Below, one piece after another: positions 42,201-54,960 of a DNA stretch of 64,000 nt. The stretch's first letter is position 1. The number at the start of each line of letters is the position of its first letter. This DNA comes from Plasmodium relictum. Lineage: Eukaryota; Apicomplexa; Aconoidasida; Haemosporida; Plasmodiidae. The position numbers were made by a program, and so were the translations under genes. Location of the stretch: the NCBI RefSeq assembly GCF_900005765.1, contig NC_041689.1, positions 1,426,001-1,490,000 on the forward strand. The letters are read 5' to 3'. The notes under the pieces are model-generated. The model had not been told where the DNA came from, made no database searches, and saw nothing but the letters and a program-made list of their open reading frames with translations.

Positions 42201-45200
42201 ATGTTATAATTCTCTTCACTTAAATTTTCTTTTTTATTAATCTTTGAAATGGAATTAAGTGAAAAAGATATTTCATTTGATTTTTTCTCTTCAATTTTAC
42301 TATTAATTTTGTTACAATTTTTATTTTCATATAAACTTTCATTGGATAAATAAGATTGATTAGAAGATAATTTATTATAAGAAAAATCATTTATAGAATC
42401 ATTACTTTTTTCAGAATCAAATTTAAAAAATTCCTCATTATTGATCATAATTCTTTCATCTTTTCCTTTTTCTTTTTCTTTTATTTCATCGTTAATCTGA
42501 TTAAATTTTTTTTTTATTTCTTCTATTTCATTATTAAACTCACTAAATTTATCTTTAATATCCTTTTCTTCCTCATTTATTTTAAAAAAATTGTTTTCTT
42601 TTTTATTTATTTCAGGAATAAGTTTACCCCATTTATTCTTATTCAGTTTCGTCTCATTATTTAGTTGATTTGTTTTCTCTTCTTTTTTATATTCGTCTTC
42701 ATTTTTATTATTCCATTTTTTGTTGTTATCATTAGAATGATTTGATAATATATCATAATCATATACTTCTTTTTTTGTGTTGTCTAAATTGAAAGAATCA
42801 AAACTGTTAAATGAAGATTTTTTATTCTTTGAGTCATCTATTAACTGTTCTATTTTATGTGTGTGGGTATTATTGAGCTCATTTTTATCTTTTATTTTAA
42901 TATTTCTTATATCTTCTTTATTTTTTTCATAATCAAAATCACCAGTTAATATTGCCTTATTTTCTTTAATAACAATAACTGCTGAACGACTTGTAGCAAA
43001 TAATCTTATGTCAGTTATTAAAAAAGAAATGAATTCTTTGGAGTATTTTTTATTTTTATTTGATATTAATTTATTTTTATCATTATGAATAAAAGTGTTT
43101 TCTTCATCACCATTTTTGTTACCATCGCTTGGTTTTATACCTATATATAATGATAATTTTTTATTGTTATCTATAAAAAAATTAGTTGGATATAATAAAC
43201 TATTATAAAAAATTATATAAGAATTATTACACATATTCAAAAAATAAGTATCATTTCCTGATAAAATTACATAAATAAGATCAATGGTTAAATTAAATAC
43301 AATAGATATACTACTCCAGTAGTAATTATTCAATTTAATACTTCTTAAATATTCAAATGAAAAATGATCGAATTGATATTTTTTTTGTTTGAAATTTATT
43401 AAAAAATAGCATTTATCCTTATCAATAATTAAATTTATATTCCATTCATTTTCCCCTTTTTGAACTAAACAAATATGTTTTTTTTTATCTTTATTTGAAA
43501 ATTTATGTTTATTTAAAAATTCTTCTTTAATTCCTATCCACATCTCAAAAGTAAAACCTTCGTTATTTTCGTTCAATAAATTTTTATGAATTTCTTTTTT
43601 TATTTCTATGCTTTTTTCATTCATACTATAACTACCACCTAAAAGTTCTAAGCAGTCATCTGATTTTATTTCAATATAACAATTTGATTTACCGCCTAAT
43701 TTTAGACAATAATTTTCTTTTATTTTTTTTCCCCATTTATCTTCATTAATTAAAAGTTCGTTTTTTTTTAATTTATAAAACCATACGGAACCTTAAAAAA
43801 AAAAAAAAAAAAAAATGAAAATTATAACTTTTTCTTTTTTTCACTTAATCTTTTGTAACATTTTTTTGATAATGATATAACAATTTTTTTATAATGTTTA
43901 TTTTTTTTTTAATAATATTACTTGATTCTTTGTAATTTTTTAGTGTTGCTGTTCTATTGCAACCAGATGCATCATTTAAAATATCTTTACTTCCCTCTGT
44001 ACACCTATAATATACAACTAACCCCAGGGGTTTTATGCAATATTCCTTTTTTTTATTTGTTTCTTTTATTTGTGGCCTATTTTGGTGAATTATATTTTCA
44101 TTATAATTATTGCTAAAATTACATGTAGAATTCATAGATTTTTTAAAATAATTTTGAAATGTAAAATTTTTTTTTTTTTTTTTTTTTTCCATTTTTTCTA
44201 CTATGCTCTCTAATAGTAAAGAATTTGAAAAATGGGGCTTATCAAAATGATTTTCAAATGATTTTCTTGTATTTTTACTTAAGTTATTTATCCAAGTATT
44301 ATAAAAGAAATTCAGAAGTGATTCTTCGTCAGAACTCTCATGTTTCTGTATATAATTTGTTCTTATTGAAAAATAATTTTTATCAAAAAAAGGTTCATAT
44401 AATTGTGCTATTTTACATTTATATGCATTCAAATCTTTAAAAATATGTTCATATGAAAAAAAACCATCACTGGTTCTAATTGATACATTTTTTTTTATCT
44501 TATAATTTTTATTCCTTTTTTTACAGTTGTATAGTTCTTTAAACTTAATAACTTTTTTGTAATGTTTTATATTGTTATTTTTATAAGCACTAAGATAGTT
44601 GACTTTTTGTTTTAAAATAATTAACAGAAATTTTTTTTTAATTTGCACTAAATTTTTATAATGTACTCTATCTAAATATTTTTTTATTTTTTTTTTCTTT
44701 TCTTCTAGTTCATTTAATAAATTATTTCCTATTATTACTTTTCCTTGGACGATATTTTCCTTTGATATATTCTACATAAAATAAGAAAAAAAAATATAAA
44801 AATAATCAAACAAAAAAAATTGTAATAATTCAATTATATAAAAATGTGTAAAATAGAGAAGGAAAAAAAAAAAAAAAGAGAAAAATGAATAAAAAAGTAA
44901 CTAATAAATAATAGAATAATATGAATAACAAAAATGTATAGAACAAAATAATTGATAATAACAAGATAAATTTTAATATTTTTTTATTCTTATAACTTGA
45001 AATAAAATAAAAGATTTAAAAAATTATAAGTTTCATCATATATATATATATTAATTTAATTTTAATATATTATAATAAATAAAAATATATTCATATTTTT
45101 GTATAATAAAATACAAGTATAATAATACAGAATTTTTTCTGAAATGAAAAAAAAAAAAATGATTACACATGAGGGTAACAATATGTGTTATATTAATCAA

Positions 45201-48200
45201 ATATTATGTAGATAAAAACAAAATGTTATATTACTATAAAATATTATTAAATTGTTCTTATCTTTTTATATATATTATTCTTTTTTACCTTTGCTGTTTT
45301 TGATATAGTTTTTGACTTTATTTTATTTAATAAAGGATAATTATTTTGTTGAAGTATAACGTATGTTAAAGATTTAGAAGATATTTTTAAAATTAAATGT
45401 TTTTTTTTTTTCTTTATTTTTTTATTTTGTAATCTTCTAAGTGCTTTCAAATAAATTTTTTCATAAAAGTCGTTGTAACTAAATATATATATACAATTAC
45501 AAGTAGATAGAGCAAACAAATTTTCTTTTTTTTTTATCTTCAAACTTTCAATTAATATCCCGTTACCAAATACTTTTCTAAAATCAAACTAAAAATTTTT
45601 CATATTTAAATAATTTATATAAATATTTAAAATGAACATAAAAATGTATCTTTATTATATATAAAATGAAAAAAGGATAAAATATATATTAATTTAAATT
45701 TATATAATTTACACATGATATATAGATGGAATAAAAAATGAAAAAAGAAGAAAGAATAAGCATAAGCTTAAATATAGAAAAATTCAACAAACATTATAAA
45801 TGCACTTTTACGCACATATATAAAAACATTGAAATAATATAAAACATATATATATATATATATATTTTATTAAAATAGAAAAAAAATTAGAAGATAAAAT
45901 TACAACATAATTTATAAAATTATACAATTATATATTTAGATGTTCATATACAAGAAATTATAATTGATAAACTAAAAAAAAAAAAAAAAAATATTAAAAT
46001 AAAAAATTCTTACTTTTATGATTTTTTCTATAACAATTATATTACTTTTGCAATTGTTAATAAAAAAAATAATAAGATAATAAGGTGTTAATATTATAAG
46101 AGATATTTGTGTATTATTATATTTTTTCCATTGAATAGATTGAATAGGAATACTAATATTTTTATTTTTAATTACATTAAATATACTTTTTAATTTTAAA
46201 TCTTTATCATTATTATTTTTATAATTTTTTAAATAAGTGTAAAATAATTTACCTCCCTTATCAGCAGACCACATAAAAAGGATATTATTGAACACTGAAT
46301 GAGTAAAAACATTTTGAACTTTTTGTTTTATATATTTATTTGTCTCATTTAAAATACAATTATCATAAATTGTGAAGATAAACAAATGAGAAGAATAAAT
46401 ATTTATATCTTCTGTTTTACATTCATTTAAAAATACATTTCTTTTTAGTAAGACAATTTGCCTACGGTTAAAAAAACATGCATTTAATGAATTTTTAAAA
46501 ATATAAAATATTTGAAATGTTTTTTCAATTTTTATTAATAAAATATCTGATTCAAACATTTCCTCATGGTTTTTAATTATTTTATTTGGATAATTTTTTT
46601 TGATAGATATATAACAACTAATTAGAGCAAAAGAAAAATTATTGTTACGAATTTCTCGAGAATTTTTTTTTTTATTATAAAATTCATAATTAAAACTTCG
46701 AATTTTTTGTTTCCTTGAATTTTTCTTTTTATTTACATTATTTTTTTTTTCTATTTTTTCTAATATTTTTTTACGTAATAATGGAAAAAAATACTTCTTC
46801 TTTCTATTAATTATATCTATGATGCTTACTAAATTAATATTCCTATTAAGTATACTATGAATAAAAATATGACTATTTCTATATTCATACAATTGATTAT
46901 TATGAATAAATAATTCTGAAGAAATTTTATAGAAAGGATACTTTAAAAATTTCGAATATAAATTTAAAATAATTATATAAAATTTGTTTTTAGAAAAATA
47001 AAAAGTTAAAAAGAAAGGACTCAGAGAAAAAAAACAAGCAAAAGACTTTTTTTTTTTACAAAAAAATTCATTAGGTAAAGTAAAAAATATATCTCCATTT
47101 AATTTTATATGAGAATTATAAATGGCAATAGAATAAGTATTATTAGTATTGTTATAAATAAGTTCACCTATATAAATTTTATTACAATTATCGGTAAATA
47201 AAAATTTATTTTTTTGTTTTTTTATCCATATAAATGAGATTAAAGAAAAATTAAAGTCACATTTTTGTAAAAAATTGCAAATAAATTTTTCTTGTATATA
47301 TGACAGTTCATAAAAATAAAGTTTTCCGTTACTACTTGCTATTCCTAAAATGTTTTTATTAAAACATATAGATACATAAATATTATTTTTTAATTGTTTA
47401 CACGTAAAAAAGTTTTTTTTAATTTGGACAGTTTCATTAGACAAATTAAAATAATCATAACTCTGAGTGTTTTGATAATTATATTTATTATTAAGAAAAA
47501 TATCTAATGTGTTATTTCCTAATATAGGAAAATTGTATAAATAATCTTTTGATAAATCAATAACACAATAACAATACTTAAAAATATAACTGAAACAACA
47601 TAATTTATATACATAAAAAGTCAATTTTTTCGTAACTAAAAATAAATTATAATAATTTTTTTTTTTTTTAAAACTCTTTATACTTTTTTTTTTAATACCT
47701 CCGTGTATACAAACAGAAGAAAATTTTTTTTTTAGTGTATCTAAAATGAATTTATCATGTATTGTATTATTTTCTTCTTTTGTATAAGATATAGCATTTT
47801 CTAAACTTAAATTATCTGAATTTTTTTTTGTTTTATTTTTTTTCATAAAGTTACAATTTCTACTTTTTTTTTCTACTTTATCTACTTTTTTTTTTAACTG
47901 TTTGCTCTTTTGATCATAATATATATTCTCCTCTAAAATTTCGACAGTGCTAAACGAAATAATACTTTTTTTTGTATTTATTTGTTTGATAATTTTATTA
48001 TTACTCTTTTTTAATTTAATATTTTCTCTATTATTTTTACTTTCGTATATGTTCTCTGAATAATTAATACCTTCATTTCCATTGTTACTATGTAAATTTT
48101 CTCTATTGTGATTTTTTTTATACTTTATATTTAAATTAATGATTCTTTTTTTGATAAATTTATCATTTTTATGATGTTTACAATATCTTCTCTTATGAAA

Positions 48201-48983
48201 AATATTTGGTTTATTATTTTTTGAAAACTCTTCAATATTATTTTCACTTTTTCTATTACTGGAATATATTTTTGAAGAAAGAATATTTATATTTTTTTTT
48301 TTCTTTTTGGTTGAAAAGTTATTTTTTCTATTTATAGGAATATAATTTTCTTCTCCTTCTGATTCAATATGCTTATTGTTCATATATTTTATTTTTTCTA
48401 TACAAATTAAATAATCACTAAAAAATAAAGAATATTTATTGTATCCTCTTACTCCTTTACTTTTAATGTAATCATATAAAAAGTAAATTTCTAGTTCTTG
48501 TCTCTTCTTTTGTATAAATAATACACAGTTGAAAAATTCTTTTTTGTTATTTATCAAAAACCAATTAAAAATGCTATTTTCTTTAAAACTCTCACTGTAG
48601 TTTTCTTTTAATGTTGTAAAATGCAGAAATGTTAAATTTTTTATAGAGAAGAAAAGTAAAAAAAACGAGGATAAAATTATGCATAAAATGGTTTCTTTAT
48701 ATTTGTCTTTTTTAAATGAAGTAAAATAAAACATGCCATTTATCTTAATGATTTTTTTTTTTTCATCATAATTGTTAAAATCAATTATATCAACAAATTT
48801 TGAAATTTTTTTTTTTTCTAACTTAAAATTAGAACTATTGTATTTTTTTATTAATATTCCTTTAAATGAATCTTTTTTCTCTTTAGGACTATTTTTAACA
48901 ATTATTTTTGCCAAAATTAAATATTCTTTGTTTTTGTATTTACATAAACAAACGGATTCAGCATTTCTTTTAAACAAAATCAT
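39251..48983 (-). CDS. Very large propeller-like / LamG / C-terminal Cys-motif protein
   Basis: I join four exons: 46014-48983, 45289-45588, 43922-44771 and 39251-43791. Donors are AAA|GTAAGA, AAAG|GTAAAA and TCAA|GTAATA; acceptors TTTTTAG, TATGTAG and TTTAAG; phases 0, 0 and 1. The total is exactly 2887 codons. Exon 1 (990 aa) has short beta-rich segments typical of a degenerate WD40 propeller plus a basic Asn/Lys insert (about 200-400). About residues 1337-1640 form a LamG/ConA-like jelly roll: GLVVYYRCTEGSKDILNDASG, then GFTFEMWIGI, and FISFLITDIRLFA. A Glu/Lys/Asn region follows, then a helical stretch, and at the end CPYCNNVF, CNICQRFVHIC and CKLC, a zinc-ribbon-like Cys set. I do not recognise a named family. 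A stop at 45247 would end exon 2 early if the second donor were unused. Long introns (425 and 517 bp) are unusual here. Confidence 0.7.
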
Positions 48984-49647
48984 AATGAAGAAAAAAAAAA
49001 ATATAACAGCAGTTTTATAAAATATATATATATCGTTGTTAAAAGTGAAATATGAACATTTCTAAGGAGCCGTCTAAATGTTTTCAAATTAAATAAATTT
49101 TGAAGAATAAAATTATAAGGAAATAATTAATTTAAATTCATAGGAAAATTTAGAATAGAAAAAAAATATATATACAATTATTTCAATAAAAAAAACTTTC
49201 ATTTTTTAAGATAATAAAAAAAAAAAAAAAAAAATATATATTTACACAAAAAAATAAGATGAAATATTAAAAAAAAGAATATTGTAGAGTTTATTTTTGT
49301 AAAAATTATAAAAGTACAAAAAAAAAAAAAATTTATTTATTCCTTTTTTTTTTTATAGACACAAAAATAGAAATAAATTTGAGCTAATTTTTTTATTTTT
49401 TATTTTTAAATAAATATATACCATTTTTCTTATAAAAAATTTCAATCAATGTTAGTAGAAAATTATTATGAGAAATATAAATATTACTATTTTTATATAA
49501 AAATAACATAAAAATTGTTAACAAAAAGATATATAAAGAATAAATTTTTTTATATGATATATATATTTAAAATGTATTCTTCTATCTTTACACTTCAATT
49601 TTATTATAATAGTGTGAAGTGTTATTTCATGAGAAAAAATGAGTCTA
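48984..49647. other. Intergenic spacer with GC-loop hairpin
   Basis: About 660 bp between two minus-strand genes. Mostly A/T homopolymer; contains the hairpin at 49056-49083 listed separately. Confidence 0.5.
49056..49083. repeat. 7-bp inverted repeat around a GC-rich loop
   Basis: AACATTT and AAATGTT flank the 14-base loop CTAAGGAGCCGTCT. The loop is over 55% G+C in a spacer that is almost pure A/T. It lies about 75 nt 5' of the large LamG gene start, probably in its leader, or in the far 3' flank of the next gene. Confidence 0.5.
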
Positions 49648-51919
49648 CTACTTATAACCTAGTAGTTCTAACTGAGTAAATATGTTACACATATCTTGAA
49701 AAGAGGATAAAGATGAATTATCAAAAGCGTTACGAATTTCATCATTTGATACAGTATAACTAACAGTTTTAACATTTTTATCTACATAATATAAATGTAG
49801 TTTCCTTTTTGTTGTACTGTTTTTTATTACATTATTTCTACATATTCCAATTAAATACCAAGATGTTTTATAAATCTGTGTATGTAAAATAATGTAATCC
49901 TGCAATATTGCTTTAGCATAATATAACAATAATTGCTCATCAATTATATATTTATGAAAAGAGAAAAAATATATATCCTCTTTTTTATTTTTTTTATATA
50001 CATATATATCATTAACATTTTGAATGGATTCATTAAATATATCATTATTAGTATAAATTCCTTTTTCAAAAGCTACTACATAAATTCTAGAAATATTTTT
50101 ATTTATGTCAGTAGAATTTTTAACATATTCATTTGTAGATGATTTAATTGAAGTTATTCCCTTTAGATCAGTTAATATTAAAATACTATATTCACTGGTC
50201 ATATAAATTTTTTCTTTCTTCACTATCATCTCAGCAAATGAAATAGTTTTTTCTAATGCTCCTAGAATATTTTCTATATCTGATGATTTTTGAACTATAT
50301 CAATTTTGACATTTCCTGCATCAATATACTTGTATAACTCTATTAGTAAATTATTATTAGAGTAAGTGACTACATAATATTTATTATAAGGAAAGAAAAC
50401 ATTTTTTTTTAAAAATTCAATAAAATATGCTCTCTCATTTTTTTTAAATGAATTTAAAAAAGAGTCATCAATTAATACTATTGTAATAATTCTTATTATA
50501 TTTTTATCAAAAATTTTTTGTGATATAGAATCATGATTAATTGGAAACGTTTGCTTATATGTTTTTTGAAAAGTAAACTTTTCATAGTTATCTAAGAAGT
50601 CTGTTTTTGCATAAAAATTTTCATTATTTTGAGAATTAATTAAGAAAGGTTCAAATATTTTTTCGCAATTAACAGCTTTAAATAAAAGAAATAAATGAGA
50701 TTCATATTTTTTATATTTTTTTAATTTGTATATTAAATTGCTTATACATGGTGTTTTCATATTATTTTTTAATATCTTATCTACTTCTAATTCAAGTTTT
50801 TTTTTTATTTTTCTAGGATTATATTTTGCTTCCAATTCAACTTGTACATTCAATTTTTTTTCATTATTTTTAATTATTAAAGGAAATAATATAGTAAAAT
50901 GCTTATTTGTTAATTTATATGAATTAATATGGTAAATAATATTTTTTTCTTCTTTGGAGCATTCATGATAAACTAAATTGTAGCAAGACGTGTATATTTG
51001 TGCATCACATGTTTCACTTAACTCAATATTAGAATTCCCAATATCTGATAAAATGGATAGTTTAATTTCTAATTCTTTTTCATCAAAAACAAATATATTC
51101 ATATAAAAAATATATTTATTATCATCCTTTTCTCTATAGTATAAGTCACTCATATACACATTTTTATTTTCAATTGGATAAATAAATAATGATTGTGCTT
51201 CCTTTATATATTTATTTTCTTTGTTTAAACAATACAATGTAAAATACCAATATTCATGGTTCCTATATTTCTTTACATTTATTGCAAAGTGTATGGTATC
51301 ATTATTTCTCACCGTATCTTTTTCAATTTTTATTATATGTTCTTCATCTAATACCGGCTTAAAGGAAGAACTAGGTAATAATAAACTATGATTATAAACA
51401 TTTAATCTATATTCACTATTTGTTATAACTGATATAAATTTGTGAATAGATTTTAATTCAATTAAACATTTATTAAAAACATGCTCTTCCAAAAAAAGTA
51501 ATCTCAGATGCACAATAAGAGGGTTTTCTAGCAATGCATAGTTATTGATAGGCTTAAAAAAAAAAATAAGTAAAATAATCATAAAAAAATTATATAAAAG
51601 AATTATTATTTTTTTTTTTAATATATTACTTCTACTTTAAGTTGAGTTAATTCAGGTGTAGATGCAATTGCCATATGAGATTTAATCCAAGTAATACTGT
51701 CTGAATATTTTTTTATAAATTTGTTTATAAATTTTTTTGAACATATATCATGTGATACCTTTTCTAATATATTTTTATGTTCATCAGTGATTATGAAATT
51801 TACCGTATCAACAGTATAAATATGAATTACCCAATTATTATCGCTTTCTAAATTTAGCAAAGGATTATTAATATTTTCAATAAAAATTTCTAGTTTATTA
51901 TTTATATCCTTAAAATATA

Positions 51920-51982
<63 letters not shown>

Positions 51983-52204
51983 TATTATTTTAAAAATCAT
52001 TATTTATAAAATATAAAAAATACTTTACTATTCTTTGATTTCAATATAAACTCATAGCTTCTAAATATGTAAGTGCATTGTTCAAAAACATTCGGTTTTA
52101 TATTTAAGCATGGATTTTCAGAATTTATATTAAAACAGGAATTAGAATAGCATAAATCCATTGGTAATTTTATACTTATCATTACATTATCTTAAGAAAT
52201 GTAA

Positions 52205-52259
<55 letters not shown>

Positions 52260-52464
52260 TAAATATTTTTTTTTAGCTATCTGATTTAATCATTAACCTG
52301 TTTTTAGTGTTGTTTGTATTTTATTAAAATTTATTTCAACTGTATAAGTAGACTTATGAGCACCATAAAATTTTTTGCTTGTGCTTAACTGAATATCAAA
52401 ATTTTTTCTTAAATCTGGAACTAAGTTTAAGATCTTTCAAATGAAACAATTTAAGCATTATAGT

Positions 52465-52495
<31 letters not shown>

Positions 52496-53737
52496 TTTTT
52501 TTTTATACTTCTGCATTAGTGGTACTGTTACAATATAATAAAAATAGATTGTTATAAGTACTTTTCTGTAAAAATACTTCTGATAATTTGTCATAATAAA
52601 TTGTGCATTCTTGATTTCCTGTATTGCTACTATTTTTTTCAGCAATAGAAAAAATCCTATAAAAAAGAAATTACATAAATACATGCATATATTTAAAAAT
52701 TAAGTGATAGTTTATTTTATTATTAATTAACCAAGCACCCTCTGAATTTAAACCTTCTTTTAAGATTTCAACAGAAATTTTTAAAAAATAATTTGATGGA
52801 TATATAACTCCTTCATTTGAAAAGAAATTTTCTTGAAAAAAAATAACAAAAAAGAAATAAAAAAAAGAAATATTATTATTCTTAGTATCAAAAAAAAAGT
52901 TACTTATATACTTAGAGATTTTTCTGAATATTCATATTCAGGTGGTACACTTTTTGTATTCTCTTTATTTTTAAAAGGATATTTATATATTTTAAATTTC
53001 TTTAATTCATCAGTTGATAACTTTATCAAATACATTTTGGACGTTATTAAATAATCGCATGTGTCTGAAAAATAAAAAAAAAGATATATATATATATATA
53101 TAAATAGTTATATAAAAAAACGTATAATGTATATATATATATGAAGCAAGTAAATAAATTTATGAAACTATGTTTTTTATTCTCTTTTTTGATAAATCTT
53201 TCCTTTTTCATTTATTTCTGTCTTGTTCAGGTTAAATTCCACGTTTTCTTGTATCACATTAGTATCTTCTTTTTTAAATGATAAAATTTGTAAATTTCCT
53301 TTTACAGTTATATCAAAGTTATAAAAAAAAAAAAAGAAATATTTGAATTTGTATATATAGAAACATAATAGTCTTTATTTAATAGAAGAAAAAAAAGAAG
53401 GTAATGGAAAAATTACTTCCTGGTATTAATGAAACTAAAAAAAATTCTTTTGCACTTTTTTTTATGTTGAATGTTAAAATCATTTCTATTTCAAATTTAT
53501 TGATATGACTTTTGCTTGTATTTACCTTTAAAATAATTTTTTTTTTTTTTTTAATTATTAGATATTTTTTTAAAATTATTCTATTTTTTAGAATATATAT
53601 GTATTTTTTTATTTTTTTAATTAATTTTTTACTTTTTTCACATTTTTGAAAGTAAAAACAAAATTATCATCATAAATGCAAGTGGTAATTTTTATAAAAT
53701 AGACTAGAATCAACGGACAAAAAAATAAGTATTTCAT
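49648..53737 (-). CDS. Secreted multi-exon protein with vWA-like domain, function unknown
   Basis: Exons found: 53633-53737, 53417-53525, 53180-53298, 52912-53064, 52732-52831, 52509-52656, 52298-52433, 52024-52190, 51630-51908 and 49648-51552. All joins close in phase except exon 3 to exon 4: exon 3 runs into TAA at 53177-53179 without a usable donor in phase 1. The total is about 1070 residues. The N-terminus MKYLFFCPLILVYFIKITTC is a signal peptide; no later membrane helix is seen. Middle exons are beta-rich with scattered Cys (LCYSNSCFNIN, EQCTYIF). The last exon holds a Rossmann-like stretch: IITIVLIDDSFL, YYVVTYSN, then YSILILTDLKG, like a vWA domain with an incomplete metal site. It may sit in the secretory pathway or parasitophorous vacuole (inference). 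The broken junction could be a misread site, a sequence error, or two genes. Confidence 0.65.
51923..51975. repeat. TA dinucleotide microsatellite
   Basis: About 26 TA units inside the intron (51909-52023) between exons 8 and 9 of the secreted vWA-like gene. Confidence 0.9.
52207..52255. repeat. TA dinucleotide microsatellite
   Basis: About 24 TA units inside the next intron (52191-52297) of the same gene. Confidence 0.9.
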
Positions 53738-54960
53738 TATAATAAAATATTTCTTTTTTCTATTTAATATATATTTTAGTATACAAAGGAATTTTATTAT
53801 TATTTTGTCTATTTCTATAATTTTAAGTTTAACTATTTATTTTAAAACCTTTTAATATATATATATCATTAAAATTATTGATCATTCATTTATTAAAAAG
53901 AAAAAAATTTTATGATATAATTTTAGTTATATTAATGTTTACATTATTTATTATTATCTTTTTTTCTATTATTTATAAAAAAAAAAACCTTAATCCTTAA
54001 AAAAAAAAAAAAACTATCTTTTTATAATAGAATTATTTAAAATTAAATAATTTAAAATAAAAAAAAATAATAAATATGTTTTTCTAAATATTAATTAGGA
54101 AAATATAATAGTAATTTTTTAGAGAATTCTAAAAATTTATATACATTTATACATAATATTTATAATGCACTATTTAAATTGTTTTTTTTCAATAATTTCA
54201 CGCATATTTAGAGAGAAAAAAAAAAAATTATATAATTATCTTTTTTATAAAATAATTTTTTTTTTTACATGTTTTAAGAAAATAAAATAATATAGAAATG
54301 TTTTGTTTATTATTATGAATGTTTTTGTGTATATAAATTTAAATTTTCATTGAAAAAAATAAAAATGTAAAACAGAACACATGCTAAATATAAAGTTGTT
54401 TTTTCATTTTAACATTTGAAGAGATAAATATCTTTCAAAATTTCAAAATTTCAGTAAGTTTTTGTTAATTGTATTATTGTGTAATTATTTTTAAAAAACA
54501 GAATCATCATTTTTAATAAAAATATCATTGGATCACTATTATAAATATATATTTTTTTTTTAATAATATCGTAAAACTTCTGCTTTTAATCTCATAGCAT
54601 TAACTGCTTTACTTTCTTTCATATCATATATATATATATATTTGTGTTATTTTTTAAATAATGTATGTTTATAGAAATACATTTTTTAAAAAAATCTGAT
54701 TTTTTTTTTTTTTTTTAAATTTTTTATTAAATTTTAAAGGAAGCATATAAATTCCTATTTATTTTAAACTTTTCTTTTTTTCAATTTTTGTGTTAATATT
54801 ATGTTATAAAAGACTTCTATATATTTTTTTTTTAAATATTCTCATTAATAATAATCATATTGCATAATGTAACATTTTCACTTTGAAGGTTTCCTTTTTT
54901 TTTTCCGTTTTTAAAATATATAAAAAATTTTACATTTAAATTATATAAATATATATATAT
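53738..54960. other. Divergent intergenic region (vWA-like gene / cardiolipin synthase)
   Basis: About 1.2 kb of AT-rich sequence with homopolymers; the presumed promoters of both genes. Nothing else recognised. Confidence 0.5.

Noticed and set aside
53373-53416. 44-nt intron in the vWA-like gene
   Set aside because: A 118-nt intron (53299-53416) ending at a better placed acceptor also closes in phase and is of normal size.
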